This document shows, piece by piece, positions 45,554 to 63,423 of a stretch of 64,000 nucleotides of DNA. The stretch lies in NCBI GenBank assembly GCA_940671915.1, contig CALNVZ010003429.1, forward strand, positions 27,146,588 to 27,210,587. Direction: 5' to 3'. The translations under genes were made by a program, and so were the position numbers. The first letter of the stretch is position 1, and each line of letters starts with the position of its first letter. Source of the DNA: Paracentrotus lividus (taxonomy: Eukaryota > Echinodermata > Echinoidea > Camarodonta > Echinidae). The notes below the pieces were generated by a model that ran no database searches, was not told the DNA's origin, and saw nothing but the letters and a program-made list of their open reading frames with translations.

Positions 45554-47120
45554 GGATAAAATGTTTTTTGGGCCGATCGAACTACCTTAGCCAACCCCTA
45601 TAATTAATATATGGTACTCTTCTTGAGGGCCGAAGGCAGAAATTTTTTGAACACGTACCCCCCCCCTCCCCCCCCCCCCCCCCCCGCTTATCGCGCGCGC
45701 CAGCGTAACGTGAAAATTTTCTGATGTACCTTTTTGCTCGCCCGGCGTGACGTCAAAAAATTTTGATGTACCTTTTGGTCCACTTTTGCAGATTTCGAAC
45801 CCTCCCGTAAAAATCCTAGTTACGGGCCTGCTCCTATTATAATCTATTAATATTATATTGTTATTATTTAATGAATAATTTTCATAAAAACGTCTGGTTC
45901 AAGAATCTACTAAACACAGCCTTTCGAGAAAATCCCCCCTCCCCCCCCCCGGTGTTCCCGAATGGGTGCGTTATTTTATTCCCCTCCCTCAACCCACCCT
46001 TTCGAGAAAACCCCCCCCCCCGGTGTTCACGAAAGGGTGCGGCCATCCCCGCTCCACCCCGCTCCGCGAACGCAGACGATTCGTTGCAAGCCCCCCCCCC
46101 CCCCGCGGTGTTCACGAGAGGGTGCGGCCATCCCCGCTCCGCGAACGCAGACGATCGTTGCAAGCCCTATAATACACAATTATCTACGTACTTTTAATAC
46201 TAGAAAGTGCCCCTTTATTCGATATATCTTTTAAAACCCAAACATTTTCGGATCGCGCTTCACGCTCGCTGACATGTCTGATACTAAATCATAATGCACA
46301 AATAACTCCAATTTTTACCACAAAATTTTCAGCTCGCGCTTCGCGCTCACGGATAATAAATAAAGTCTATACACAATTATTATCTACAAAAAAAATATAA
46401 TAATAGAAAGTGCCCTTTTATTTGTTCAATATATCTTTTAAAACCCAACATTTTTGGTTCGCGCTTCGCGCTCGTGGATTCTAAATAGGGTCTTTAATCT
46501 GATAATACACAATTATCTACAATTCTTTATGCTAGAAAGTGCCCCTTTATTTATTCTATATATCTTTTAAAACCCCAAATTTTCGGCTCGTGCTTCGCGC
46601 TCGCAGACACCAATCTAGAAGGGTATATAATATAATAATAATACAGTTAACTCTAAATTTTACCTCAAAATTTTCAGCTCGCGCTTCGCGCTCGCGGATA
46701 CTAATTAGGGTGTATAATACACAACTATCTTCGATTTTTAATACTAGAAAGTGCCCCTATATTTATTCCATATATCTTTTAAAACCCAACCTTCGCGCTC
46801 GCTGACATGTCTGATACTAAATCATAATGCACAAATAACTCAAATTTTTACCTCAAAATTTTCAGCTCGCGCTTCTCGCTCGGAGATTTTAAATACGGTC
46901 TATAATACACAATTATCTATTAAAAAAGATAATTGTAGAAAGTGCTCCTTTATTTATTCAATATATCTTTTAAATCCCAAAATTTTCGGCTCACGGATAC
47001 TAAATCATAATGCACAAATAACTCTAATTTTGAGCTCAAAATTTTCGGCTCGCGCTTCGCGCTCGCAGATACCAATTTAGTAGGGTATATAAAGCACAAT
47101 TAACTCAAATTTTTACCTCA
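44270..47120. repeat. satellite built on CTCGCGCTTCGCGCTCG
   Basis: About a dozen units pair this core with GGATACTAAAT, ATAATGCACAAATAACTC, AAAATTTTCAGCTCG and AAGTGCCCCTTTATT. They occupy 44,270-44,750 and 46,190-47,100, separated by G/C runs, an A run at 45,516-45,550 and the inverted element at 45,850-46,170. It is the opposite orientation of the core in the 11-12 kb and 32-33 kb satellites. ORFs in this interval are repeat-derived. Confidence 0.8.
45850..46170. repeat. inverted repeat, right member (pair at 42,888-43,110)
   Basis: Reads AAACACAGCCTTTCGAG, C run, GGTGTTC, GGGTGCGGCCATCCCCGC, GAACGCAGACGATCGTTGC, the inverse order of the left member. Two copies of the C-run/GGTGTTCACGA/GCGGCCATCCCCGC block stand in tandem here. 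Confidence 0.65.
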
Positions 47121-47621
47121 AAGTTTTTATCTCATGTTGGCAAATTTGAATACATATTCAAACCACTAAAGTTTTGTAAATGTAAATGTCAAATGTATTT
47201 TTTTTTTTTTACTAGTATTATTATTATTTTGTTTTCATAGGAGTAAAATTAAAATTGTTTAAATCCCTCGTTTTAGGTCAGTATAGGCCTATACATCGGA
47301 GTATGTTAACTCGCGCTTCGCGCTCGTTTGCTCGCTCCGCTCGCAAGATTTTTTTTTCAAAGTTGGGCCCCCCCCTCTGGAAAATCCTGGATCCGCGCCT
47401 GCCCCCCCCCAACACCCCATCCCCCTGGTGTTCACGAAAGGGCGCGGCCATCCCAGCTCCACCCCCGCTCCGCGAACGCAGACGATCATTGCAAGCCCAT
47501 CAAAATATACTAATTTGAAGCAAATGTCTATTGCAAAAACCAGAAAAAGAAAACCTAGAGAAAACCAGGGTTCAAAATCTACACCTATACCTATACTATC
47601 CTTGTATTTTATTTATTTCAG
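47121..47621. other. upstream flank of BANF1
   Basis: Contains the last GCGC satellite core (about 47,312), a CTGGATCCGCGCCTG dispersed motif at 47,385, and a partial block of the 45,850 inverted element. No first exon or promoter of BANF1 was identified, so its 5' non-coding exon must lie in or beyond these repeats. Confidence 0.45.
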
Positions 47622-47648
47622 GTCACCAATTAACACCACAAGTCCATC
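47622..47648 (+). other. BANF1: BANF1 5' UTR end, following a splice acceptor
   Basis: TTTTATTTATTTCAG at 47,607-47,621 is a good acceptor. The 27 bases after it lead to the start codon, which has A at -3. This implies an upstream non-coding exon. Confidence 0.7.
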
Positions 47649-48547
47649 ATGAACCAGTCAACCTCACTGAAACATAGAGATTTTGTGTCAGCGCCCATCG
47701 GCGTACAATCTGTGCAAGACATGCCTGGTATTGGAAATGTTCTTGGTGGAAGACTTCGTGAGAAAGGATTTGAGATGGTAAGACAGATCAACCTGGAAAC
47801 AAAAATTAAATTTATTTATTTTATTTATTTATTTTTTATTTTTATTTTTTACATAAAAACAAGAACATATACATGTATAATTACTGATATGACCTTTGCT
47901 TATGGATTAATAAATCAGAATAAAAAGATGTATTATGGAATATGATATGAATTTGATTTTTAAGCAATTGTATGCCTGAATTGATTGAGTTGAATCGACC
48001 AGGATTCAAACTGTTTACCATGTTACAAACATTCTGCTACATTTGTCACTACGGAATTACAACAAAATACATACATGTATGTTTCTAAAGTATTACCCTG
48101 AAGTACATTCAGCTTTCCTACCAATGTGAGCGAGTACCAAAGATACATCACAGTTAAATTGTGGTCAGATGCCTCCCGTTTGTACCAAGCATGGATAGAA
48201 GACTTTGTTCTACTAAGCTGATTGGTTTGGTCCTAAGCACCCCATTATAAAAAGGCTACATGTAAATATGATCTATCATGTGCGGATAATAAGATTTTGA
48301 AACTCAAATAATCTTATATGTACAACATGCAAGTTCCTTTCAAGTGACAATATTTGTTCCTTTCTCCATTTCTCCCCTTTTTATGTCCCTCTTGTAACAG
48401 GCAAGCGTTGTCCTTGGGCAATTCCTAGTCATGGAGCAAGAAGAAAAAAAGTTTGTGCGTTGGCTGAAGGAGGAATCAGGAGCAAATAAAAAACAAGCTG
48501 GCGATTGCTACTATGGTTTAAAGATATGGTGTGACAACCACTTGTGA
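47649..48547 (+). CDS. BANF1: barrier-to-autointegration factor (BAF), two coding exons
   Basis: Exons 47,649-47,777 and 48,401-48,547 join in phase 0 (donor GTAAGACAG, acceptor CTTGTAACAG) to give 91 residues; human BAF has 89. BAF is a small dimeric DNA-bridging protein that binds LEM-domain proteins and lamin, helps rebuild the nuclear envelope and binds foreign DNA. Visible hallmarks: KHRDFV near the N-terminus, the helix-hairpin-helix core GIGNVLGGRLREKGF, then VVLGQFLV, and the C-terminal GLKIWCDNHL. The N-terminus has Ser/Thr at 4-6, aligning with the residues that VRK kinases phosphorylate in other animals. The intron (623 bp) and flanks are AT-rich. No frameshift or missing core residue is seen, so it is probably functional. 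Confidence 0.96.
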
Positions 48548-48715
48548 TCCAGGCACAAAGTAATATTCAGTGTAATTGTATCTGATAAGGCACAGCTGAT
48601 GTAAATAGATGAATAATTGCCATGGAGAGAAAATACAACTGTGAATTCCTGGTCAACTATGACAAATAATCCAGATTAATCCTTGAATATTGTGGGGCAA
48701 CATAAAATGTTTTCA

Positions 48716-48721
48716 AATAAA
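48716..48721 (+). terminator. BANF1: BANF1 polyadenylation signal (AATAAA)
   Basis: AATAAA lies 169 bp after the TGA stop, followed by a T/G-containing stretch. It is the most plausible of the A-rich hexamers in this 3' region. Confidence 0.55.
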
Positions 48722-49870
48722 TTGTTGATGACATTCACTTCTTGATGGCTGTCACTGTTATTTGAAAGTAGCTTATCAGTCCATTCCTTTCATAACAAGC
48801 ATGACTAAAAAACAAATTAATAAAAAATCAATTATTGTGGTCAAAATTTCAATTGTGTGCACAAGTATGTGTGCCTATTGAAGCACACTTGGTATCATAA
48901 GAATCTGTTATGACTAATCGACAATGTAGTTTGCTTGATCTGAATGTCCTGAGGTTGATTGCAAACTATAAATTATTCAAAACTCTCTTAAAGTTACAAA
49001 TCATTTCTCATGCAAGAGAAAGGAAAATATGTTTATTGTATTGTTATTGTGGATGTGCTAGAAGTTCATGTATCCGACTGTATAGTCCACCTTTCCATAG
49101 CATCTGCTACAAATGTTCACATATTCTTCTGTGCAATAGTGTAATTACCCAAATTTGTCCAAAAGAAAAAAATCAGAAAAAAAAGCTGCAGCTTGTTGGG
49201 AAAAAATTGAAACTGTTTCAAATGAAAGAAGTTATTTGGCCTATTGTGTATGCGAATGAACACCAAGATGCCTTCACCATTATATTGTGTGTCTACTAGA
49301 GACAGTGTTTATTTCATTATTCTTTTTTTTATGTTTTGTTCCGGTTTATGTGATACTTGTGTTATTCAGTTCAAAAATTATTTTCAACATAATTGTTGAC
49401 AATGTTACCATCTTCCATAATACCTGAAACGCGGACACAAAGTTTGAGCAACTTGTTTTCAGTTGGCATCAATGTAGTGCATCATTCGGAAACTTCACTA
49501 GCATCTCCCTAGTATTCATGAAAAATTTACCTGTACTGATATTTTTAAACGTTAAAACCATTTTTTGACAAATTATATGGTCGTACATGATTTATTTATT
49601 TATTTTTTTTTTTTTTTTTGACAACATGTATAGTTGTTAAGTTCGGTTTTCTCACTTGAATAGTGAATACGAAATATTTATACTTGAATCCTTTGTACAT
49701 GATATTTCTACAGTATAATGAGGTGCAGCACAATCCATTACAGATAATTAGTATGTTATGCGTCAGTCGTAGCACCACATGTATGTGCATCATACACCTC
49801 TCTATGGCGGAGAAAATTTCTAGTTGCATTTGCATTTGTTTGTTTGTTTTTTGTTTTGTTTTGTTTTTTA
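48722..49870. other. unassigned spacer downstream of BANF1
   Basis: A 129-codon plus-strand frame at 48,910-49,299 is Cys- and Lys-rich without motif or splice partners, and I do not accept it as a gene. A T run lies at about 49,602-49,619. Further AATAAA-like hexamers suggest that a longer BANF1 3' UTR cannot be excluded. Confidence 0.4.
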
Positions 49871-50870
49871 AATAAATTTATTGATAAAAACATTTTAACA
49901 TATTATATAAATCATCATAAATCATTTTACATGAAACATTGTATGTTTTCTTGAACAACTGTATTATAAAATATGCATAACGCTTTAGTTTTACAATCTT
50001 TTCCTACTTCTACTCGATCACAAATCATTTTCTTGAATAAACTTAATATACATAGTTCATGGAAAATTAACTTTCTGTTTTCTGCTTGGATATAATTTGA
50101 ATAAATTGCATATTTTGCATATATAATCAGAAAATTAAGAGTTTTAAAACGTTTATTTTCTAATTCATAACCTTCAATTAAAATGTTTTTACTAAAAGAA
50201 AATCTTATTTTATAGAGTACTTGTACAAGGTCACCAAATCTTAACCAAAAGAGCTTTGTTGTTTTACAATTTACACATAAATGAACAGTGTCGTGTATTT
50301 CACCGTCAAAAGAACAAAGCGGATTATTACTTATTTTCCATTTATATAAATTATATTTATGCGGTATTTGTTATGCAACAACTTGTAGTTTAATTCAATG
50401 ATTTTATTTTCTTTTATAGCTTGTAAATTGAATTGCCATATCAAATGCCAATTGATTTGATCTTGTTTGTCTAATAATTCTTCCCATTTGTTTGTTGCTA
50501 TTGGTTTCACAATTCTATTGCTCAAGATCATATTGTAGAACAATTTTGACTTTCTTTATTATTTACATTACTAAGTACAGTTTTCATAATACAATATTGT
50601 CTGATTCTGTACTATCATTTAATTGTCTGGTCATATTTTTTCTCCATACTTTTGGAATAGCATTTATAACAATATTATATTCTTGAAAACAAAGAAGCAT
50701 GTTTATTGTGAAATAGATGAGTTAGTTGCTTCAGTGACATTAGCTTTGATTGAACAACAATATCTTTGATTTTCAGAATACCTGCATCATACCATTTTTT
50801 GAAAAATATTACATTTTATTGTAATCTTTTATATTCGAGTTAAACCATAGTTTTTCATTTTGAATATCGC
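49871..50870 (-). pseudogene. LINE ORF2 C-terminal fragment, frameshifted
   Basis: On minus, successive frames give KDYNKM, FFKKWYDAGILKIKDI, FQEYNIVINAIPKVWR, then KWEELLDKQDQINWHLIWQ, then IIELNYKLLHNKYRINI, then NNPLCSFDGEIHDTVHL. That order (K-WYD-GI, YN-VI-AIP, W, LLHNK, CSF, HL) is the C-terminal region after reverse transcriptase in L1/Tx1-like non-LTR retrotransposons. At least two frameshifts and stops show it is dead. The A-rich 3' tail should lie near 49,860 (T-rich on plus), which fits. Confidence 0.65.
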
Positions 50871-52054
50871 TGTGTTCGATATCATTTGCACGATTATTTC
50901 ATTTGATTCTTTTAAACTAAACCAAGCATATATCATTTCTACTTTGTTTGTTTTTTGTTTTTTGTTTTTGTTTTTTTTTTTTTTTTAGTTTCAAGATATG
51001 CACAGAGCAGGCAAGGCTCACAGTTTTTTTGCAGTATCTTTCCTACAAAATGCATTGTCTCATCAAAACCGTAAGAGTCACAGAAATTGATCTACTGGCA
51101 ATACATTCTATGGGGCACATAATGTGCCCCTCAGCTTCGCAGTAATCCTTCCAGACGGGGGCGCTGGGGATGCGGACCACCCTATAATTTGAATACCACT
51201 AAATTTGACTGCCCGCCCCCTCCCTTCATTGTAACGGGCCTTGCAACCCCGGCCCACTATTTTTAAATTGTGTTACATACCACAGCTAAGTTTTTTTTTT
51301 TTTTTTTGACCGCTGCATTAATTAGTGATATAATTTCGCATCTTTATGCTTTTAATCTGAAAACTATGGAAATGGTTTATTGATTCCTTGGCAAAATTGT
51401 TCTCAATCAATGTCCATGTTCATCTAATCCAATAATTATGGTGCTAGAGTAGGTGGCAGATCGTGGTAAATGAATTCACCGTCAAGATCCATGGGCCGCG
51501 GAGCCAGTGGGGGGGGGGGGGGCCTTCCTCCCTCACTTTTTTCAGTAAATTTGTGTTATTATTATTTTTTATTTGACCAAAAAGAATACATGTTTTATAC
51601 AATACAAGACTACTATAAAGTCAGGCAAGAGATGACATACACAATGTTTCTTTATCCACACCTCTTTGTATACTTATGGCTTACATGTAAGTCTCAGTTG
51701 TGTCTTCATTGACCATCTTTTATTATATTATGCTTCCTCATAATTGCTTCCTAACATGTAAATTGCATTTTTATTTGAATTAATCATTTTCTTGTAATTT
51801 GTCTTTGTTGTGTCCTAGAATATTAATGAAATGGAATTTGCTCACATAAGAGAAGCGGATAGGGAAAAGACCCCTTCCACTCCCCCCCCCCCCCATTTTA
51901 AAAAAAATTGAATCATAATAATTATAAAAGAAAAGCAGTGGACGTAACATAAAATATTGGAGTTTTGTACATACCGGTACATTGTATACGCCCCTCGTCA
52001 TATATGCTCTTTTCACTTACAATTAGCCATAGGGTTAGTTAATTAAATTAATTA
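50871..52054. other. unassigned, with G and T runs
   Basis: 50,970-50,986 and 51,291-51,307 are T runs. 51,485-51,523 holds GGGCCGCGGAGCC and a G run, a relative of the repeat at 24,440. 51,880-51,895 is a C run. No exon evidence. Confidence 0.4.
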
Positions 52055-52559
52055 AACCCAAATTAAACCCAAATTTGAGAGCCTCATATTAAACTTGTAT
52101 TACTATGTGGAATTAAGTTTTACATCATGACAAAGATTAACTCATGTTCTATACAGTGATACCAAAATAATACCTGTAACTGTCATGGATGACTCGACTG
52201 AGCACTCAAGTTTTTTTCAGAAGCAACCTACCTTTAATTATGATCACTCTTTTTTTTTTTTTTTTTGGGGGGGGGGTGGTCAGTCTTCCTGAGTCCATTC
52301 ATAAAGGACAAAGGATTACTTGGCCTATTGAAATGCATGGGTTTTTGCCCAAACTTGATACATTTCAAATTTGACGCTTGTTTTTTAAAGACCAAGTGCT
52401 CAGTCGTAATTCACAGCATACATGTAGGTAAAAATTCTGTATTATTGAATAGAATATGAGTTACTCTCTGTCATGAAATAAATATCAATGTCACATAAGC
52501 TACCCAATTTGGATATAATGTTCTCAAATTCAGGTTTACTTTATTTTTCTGGGACGCAC
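52055..52559. mobile_element. fold-back MITE with GGGACGCA end (copy 1)
   Basis: The right end TTTACTTTATTTTTCTGGGA then CGCAC, and the internal arms (GATGACTCGACTGAGCACTC at 52,184 against AAGTGCTCAGTCGT at 52,393), match the element at 56,170-56,689. The left terminus is decayed around 52,055. Confidence 0.55.
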
Positions 52560-52584
52560 TATAAAGTGATAGTAGGCTCTTAGA

Positions 52585-52860
52585 CTGATACATGTGCTGT
52601 GACGGATGACTGAGTACTTGGGCTTTAAAATCATGTGTAAAAAACTAAAAGTTCAATTGCACATGTATCACGTTTGGGCAAAAGCAACCCTTTTATTTTG
52701 ATATTTCAAGTAATATTTTGTCCCCGATAAATGGCGTCAGGAACGCTTACCTCAAACAATGAATGGATAATAATAACAAACCAAGGTTGCTAAAACTTGG
52801 TACAACATGATTTTGACAGAGGCATTTAAAAGCTCATTAAGTCCATTAAGAAGCAAATGA
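52585..52860. mobile_element. partial copy of the same fold-back MITE
   Basis: ACGGATGACTGAGTACTTGG, TTTCAAGTAATATTTTGTCC and AACTTGGTACAACATGATTTTG correspond in order to 56,320-56,515. The outer ends are absent. Confidence 0.5.
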
Positions 52861-52919
52861 TATTATTCCCCCAATTTATGTTGCCCTGAAGAGTTGGGTA
52901 AAGTTGAATGATTTTTATT

Positions 52920-52920
52920 T

Positions 52921-52954
<34 letters not shown>

Positions 52955-53000
52955 TGAGTGGATGCGAGACAACGAGAGAGAGAGAGAGAGAGAGCGAGAG
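52920..53000. repeat. (TG)n and (GA)n microsatellites
   Basis: GT repeat at about 52,921-52,952 and GA repeat at about 52,974-52,994. The HTHT- and SLSL-type ORFs on minus come from these. Confidence 0.9.
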
Positions 53001-54057
53001 TGAAAAAGAGGAAGAAGCAGTAAGGGATGTATGGGCTGGTAATGGGGTGTGAGAAGGTCGATGGATATTGTGTGCAAGTGTGATCCATGCGGGTGTGGAT
53101 GTGGGGATGTGGATGTGTGCGTGAATAAGATAGGGAGTGGGACGAGGGCGCGTATGAATGCAAAAAGTGTAGGTAAAGAAAAGATTTAAAAACAATGATT
53201 ACATCGTAATAAAAACGATAAAGCAATAAATATCCTTGATTTCCGGCGTTCCTTGGATAAAAACTGGAAAATTAGTAATCACTCCCTTGAAGTTTTGTGA
53301 AGGTCTCGGGTAGTTTTGTAGTGTGAAAGCAAATTACGGGCACTTTTCATTATCCTTGCATTTTCTACATTGGTGTATGTATTTCTTATTTTCTGCTTTC
53401 TTCTCTTACCTCTTTTTATTCCTTTTCTTGTCCTTCTCCCTTCTCTTTCTATTTACTTGTCTATGTTTTGTTATTTCTTCTCTTTCTTTATGTATTTCTT
53501 TGATTTTCCTCTTCCGTAAGTATTCCTTTGTTTCCCCTGTGGCGGATCTAGGATTTCATGGCTGGGGGGGGGGGATTGAAATTTCAGATTTTGGTAGGCC
53601 TACAATTCTTTTTTGTTTTGACGTCACGCTGAATTATAAAAAAAAATGCTTTATAACCCCATTTCATATTCAGATTTAATTTCCTTTTCAAAAAACATAA
53701 CAATATAAATATTCAAAACGTAAGCAGCCATAGCGTAAAACATTCCACTGTGGTATAAAGAAACATAAAACACACTAAAAGAAATATACAGAAAAACAGG
53801 AACCCCAAAACATACAAAATTATGTGGCCTTCATAAAGTATAAAAACTGAGGCTTTACAATTGGGTTCGTACAGAACACCTTTACTGCTACTTGTATTAC
53901 ATAATGATCATTGCATCATAATAATAAAATATAACATGTTTAAAGCAAGTGCTAACAACACATAAAATCATTAGAACACATGAACAAATATTCATAGTTT
54001 GTAAATTGTGCCAAATATTTCTGATTCTTTGTCTTTATGAATGTATAGCCTAACGGC
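53001..54057. other. unassigned spacer
   Basis: GTGTGGATG-type degenerate repeats to 53,160, a C/T-rich tract at 53,340-53,530, and GGATCTAGGATTTCATGGCT plus a G run near 53,545 (a dispersed motif). No gene evidence. Confidence 0.4.
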
Positions 54058-54256
54058 GCAGTCACATGTACGACGCATGACCAACACACAGAGTGCGCTG
54101 GGTGTGCGTTACTCATGCGTCGAGCGCACTGAGCCAACGCAGTGCATTTGTTGAATATTTCAATATGTGTTGTCTATGTATACGCTCTATGTGAGCATTG
54201 TCGGCAATTTTCACAACTTTCAATGCTCTGATCTTGCGTTGTGTACATGTGACTAC
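54058..54256. mobile_element. small inverted-repeat element
   Basis: AGTCACATGTACGACGCA at the left and TTGCGTTGTGTACATGTGACT at the right are complementary apart from small differences. The interior has repeated TGCGC(T/C) words. The element is about 200 bp; no clear target duplication. Confidence 0.5.
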
Positions 54257-54310
54257 TATAGGAGGGGGGGGGGGCAATCACTTTTTTATTTTTAATTTTT
54301 TTTTTAATAC

Positions 54311-54769
54311 TTTAAAGGTAGTGTCAGCCTTTTGAAGGTAAAAATATTAAATTTCTAGTTTTTGAGAGGATATAGTAGTATACCAATGACTATATCTTCC
54401 CACAACATGATTAAGCTCAATTGTGTATGTTTGTCATTATATTGCGATTATCAAATTTCATTCCTATTTTTTCGAACCTCCAAAAATATACCGTACGGTG
54501 CGAACCGCTGACTGTTAGCGCAGAGAACAATGCACGCTGATGCGCCGTGTGCATATTACTGTGTGTCTTCCGTGCTGCATGCGCTGTAATATCAACGATG
54601 TTGATGGAGAGCTTGTCCAGATTGGTAGTCAAATTTTCGTTTCATATTACTGATCTACATGATCTAGGCAACCTATGACAGTAAGATTGAATAGACAGTA
54701 TAGATTGATCTATATGCCAAGTTGCATTAGTTTTCGAAATTTGTGAAAAAGGATGACACTACCTTTAAA
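54311..54769. mobile_element. MITE with TTTAAAGGTAGTGTCA ends
   Basis: TTTAAAGGTAGTGTCAGCCT at the left, AGGATGACACTACCTTTAAA at the right, about 459 bp. No protein frame of note; a 71-codon minus frame at 54,417-54,632 is unsupported. Confidence 0.7.
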
Positions 54770-56169
54770 TAAGGATCCTTTAGATTTCAATTTTAGGCAT
54801 TTCTGAATTACAAAGCTTTAAATTAAGTATTTGTCTTGAATTCTTGTAATCTAGAGTGTATGATTAAAATAACACCATTTAGAATATTGAATGAATATTC
54901 ATTTCAATATTTGTCAAAAATTTACTTGGAACTGTAAAAAATAGTTTTTGTTGATTTACTTTTTAATAAAACAACGGAGAACCTCACGTCTGGCAGTTCA
55001 TCACATCTATGTGTAGGTTGTATACAGATGAGAGTTAGCACGAACTCTCTTGTTCCAACTTAGCACACTGAGAACTGTAACAACTGACCCATGTAACTTC
55101 CATCCCCGGTCTCCCCTATTCATGCCTCATATACATATTAGGCATCTCAACGCAGATCTACTTATAATCATTAGAAATTTATAAAGCACTCCGGTTCGAG
55201 TGAGTGTCAACGAGTGGACATAGGTTAAAACGGATTCAACGGATAGAGGTTCAATAAATATTGGCAATGTAAAACTTATTTATTAGTACAAAAGTATAAC
55301 AGCTCTTTTTCACTCGAAAAGGCGCTGCTCCATATTTAAGATCTCGTTAGAGCAAATTGGATTGAATTGTCAGTATTCAGTCTCAACAAGATACCACCTA
55401 AGTGGGACGACCTTGGATGCAGGCCGAAGCTTTTTGCCCGGTCAATATTCATGCTGAAAGATATAAAATGGGAGAAATAAAATCAATGGTCAATCATATA
55501 GTACTGATATGAAGAAAAACATATATATATATATACCCAGTTATTAGGTGTCCACATGGATTGGATGTCTGGACAGTTCATTCTTATCAGTCCGGGGTAA
55601 TAATTGTAAAGCGCCTAGAGAGGAAATTGTTTTATTTTAGGCGCTATATAAATCGCAACTATTATAATCATTGGCCATTTGAAAAAGGTTTATAAGCACT
55701 GTCTTTGTACCTCTTTAGCCCAAAGGGTAGCAAATATTGTGGAGAACAAAATTTTAATGATGATAAGCACTTTCGACGTATAAATTTGGCTTAATGCAAA
55801 GACAATAAACCTGATAAACAAGGTTTCATGTTTTAAGTGTCCGGCACGTAGCCCCCCCCCCCCCCCATTTTACTTTATGTCATTACATACCTCGCATGTG
55901 TAATTTGGCGGGTAAAACGAGACAACGAATATTGAATTCGATTACTGTAATCAGGACAGCGGTTGGGGGGGGGGGCTTAAACATTAAATAGAATATCAGT
56001 GGCCGTGTTTCGCTTCATTATTTTTCCACTTATTGGGAAACGTTTTTCATTAATATATTGTAATTTTGCTTGCCCTATTTTTCAAATTTACCGTCTGAAC
56101 CCCTCCTCTAATTTCCAAATCGTGAATCAGTAACAAATATCATACTTAGCGCTGTAATATAGGCCTATA
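54770..56169. other. unassigned, with a retroelement-like 3' tail
   Basis: 55,595-55,670 reads GTAAAGCGCCTAGAGAGG ... TTTAGGCGCTATATAAATCG, a pattern typical of the 3' ends of L2/CR1-type LINEs and the SINEs that borrow them. C and G runs lie at about 55,852-55,866 and 55,965-55,975. Nothing else was recognised. Confidence 0.45.
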
Positions 56170-56689
56170 CACTGCCCCCAGAAAAAAGTAAACATAACTG
56201 AGAGCCTCAAAATAAAATTTGATGGCTTATGCAAACTTGATATTGATTTCATAATAAAGGGAAACTCATTTAAAAATTTCTATTCAATGATAAGAAACTA
56301 ATACCTGTGTTGTGAAAGATGACTGAGCACTTGGGCTCTAAAAAAAACAAGCGTAAATTTGCCCTGCACCAAGTTTTGGTAAAACCAGCCCTTGCATTTC
56401 AATGTTCCAAGTAATCCATTGTCCCTTATGAATGGACTTAGGAAGGATGACCTCACACAAAGAATGAATGATCAGAAGGGTTGCTTCTGATAGAACTTGG
56501 TACAATTCATTTTTGACCAAAGTTCTTCAGAACTCGAGTGCTCAGTCATCCATGACAGTGCAGGTATGACTTTTGTATCGGATAAAATATGAGTTGCTCT
56601 TTATCATGATATAAGAATCAATGACACATAAGTAATACAATTTTATACAAGGCTCTCGACTTTGGGTTTACTTTTATCTGGGACGCATG
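56170..56689. mobile_element. TA-flanked fold-back MITE (copy 2), 520 bp
   Basis: The left end CACTGCCCCCAGAAAAAAGT and the right end TTTTATCTGGGACGCATG are imperfect complements. TA flanks at 56,168-56,169 and 56,690-56,691. Arms of about 250 bp are centred near 56,430, with GATGACTGAGCACTTGG mirrored by CGAGTGCTCAGTCATC. Confidence 0.65.
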
Positions 56690-56715
56690 TATAGGCTAAT
56701 ACTGCAGTCATGCTA

Positions 56716-57151
56716 CAGTCACACAGACACTTGCGTATAGATACGTCTGAATTGTTGTAATCTTATTTCATCTTCTATTCTATCATTTCTTATGTATTTT
56801 ATTGTTTTACTGGATGAACGAAATTATCAATATTTCTACTGCTAACTATGACGGGTAAGCATCCGTGGGGATCCGAAGAAAAGAAAATAATTTTTGGACG
56901 CAACCGGACGTAACTCAACGTAAGTGTCTGTGTGACTATAGTATCACATAGACACTTACGTAGAGTTACGTCCGGTTGCGTCCAAAATATATATATATTT
57001 TTTTGTGGATCTTCAAGGATGCATTCCCGTCAAACTCCGCAGTGCAAATAGTGATAATTTCATTCATCCAATAAAACAAAGAAAAGCATAAGAAATTATT
57101 AAATAGCAGATGAAACTAAAACGTAACTAAACGTAAGTGTCTGTGTGACTG
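56716..57151. mobile_element. head-to-head TA-flanked MITE pair, 436 bp
   Basis: CAGTCACACAGACACTTGCG starts the left end and GTAAGTGTCTGTGTGACTG ends the right; TA flanks at 56,714-56,715 and 57,152-57,153. The same terminal sequence appears twice again, facing itself, at the centre (about 56,915-56,965), so two copies meet end to end in opposite orientation. The right edge lies only about 20 bp beyond the last SMB exon of the minus-strand gene. Confidence 0.75.
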
Positions 57152-57172
57152 TAGCATTATGTACGGTATTTT

Positions 57173-63423
<6,251 letters not shown>

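Noticed and set aside
48910-49299. 129-codon plus-strand ORF downstream of BANF1
   Set aside because: No domain, odd Cys/Lys composition, no splice partner; likely 3' UTR or spacer.
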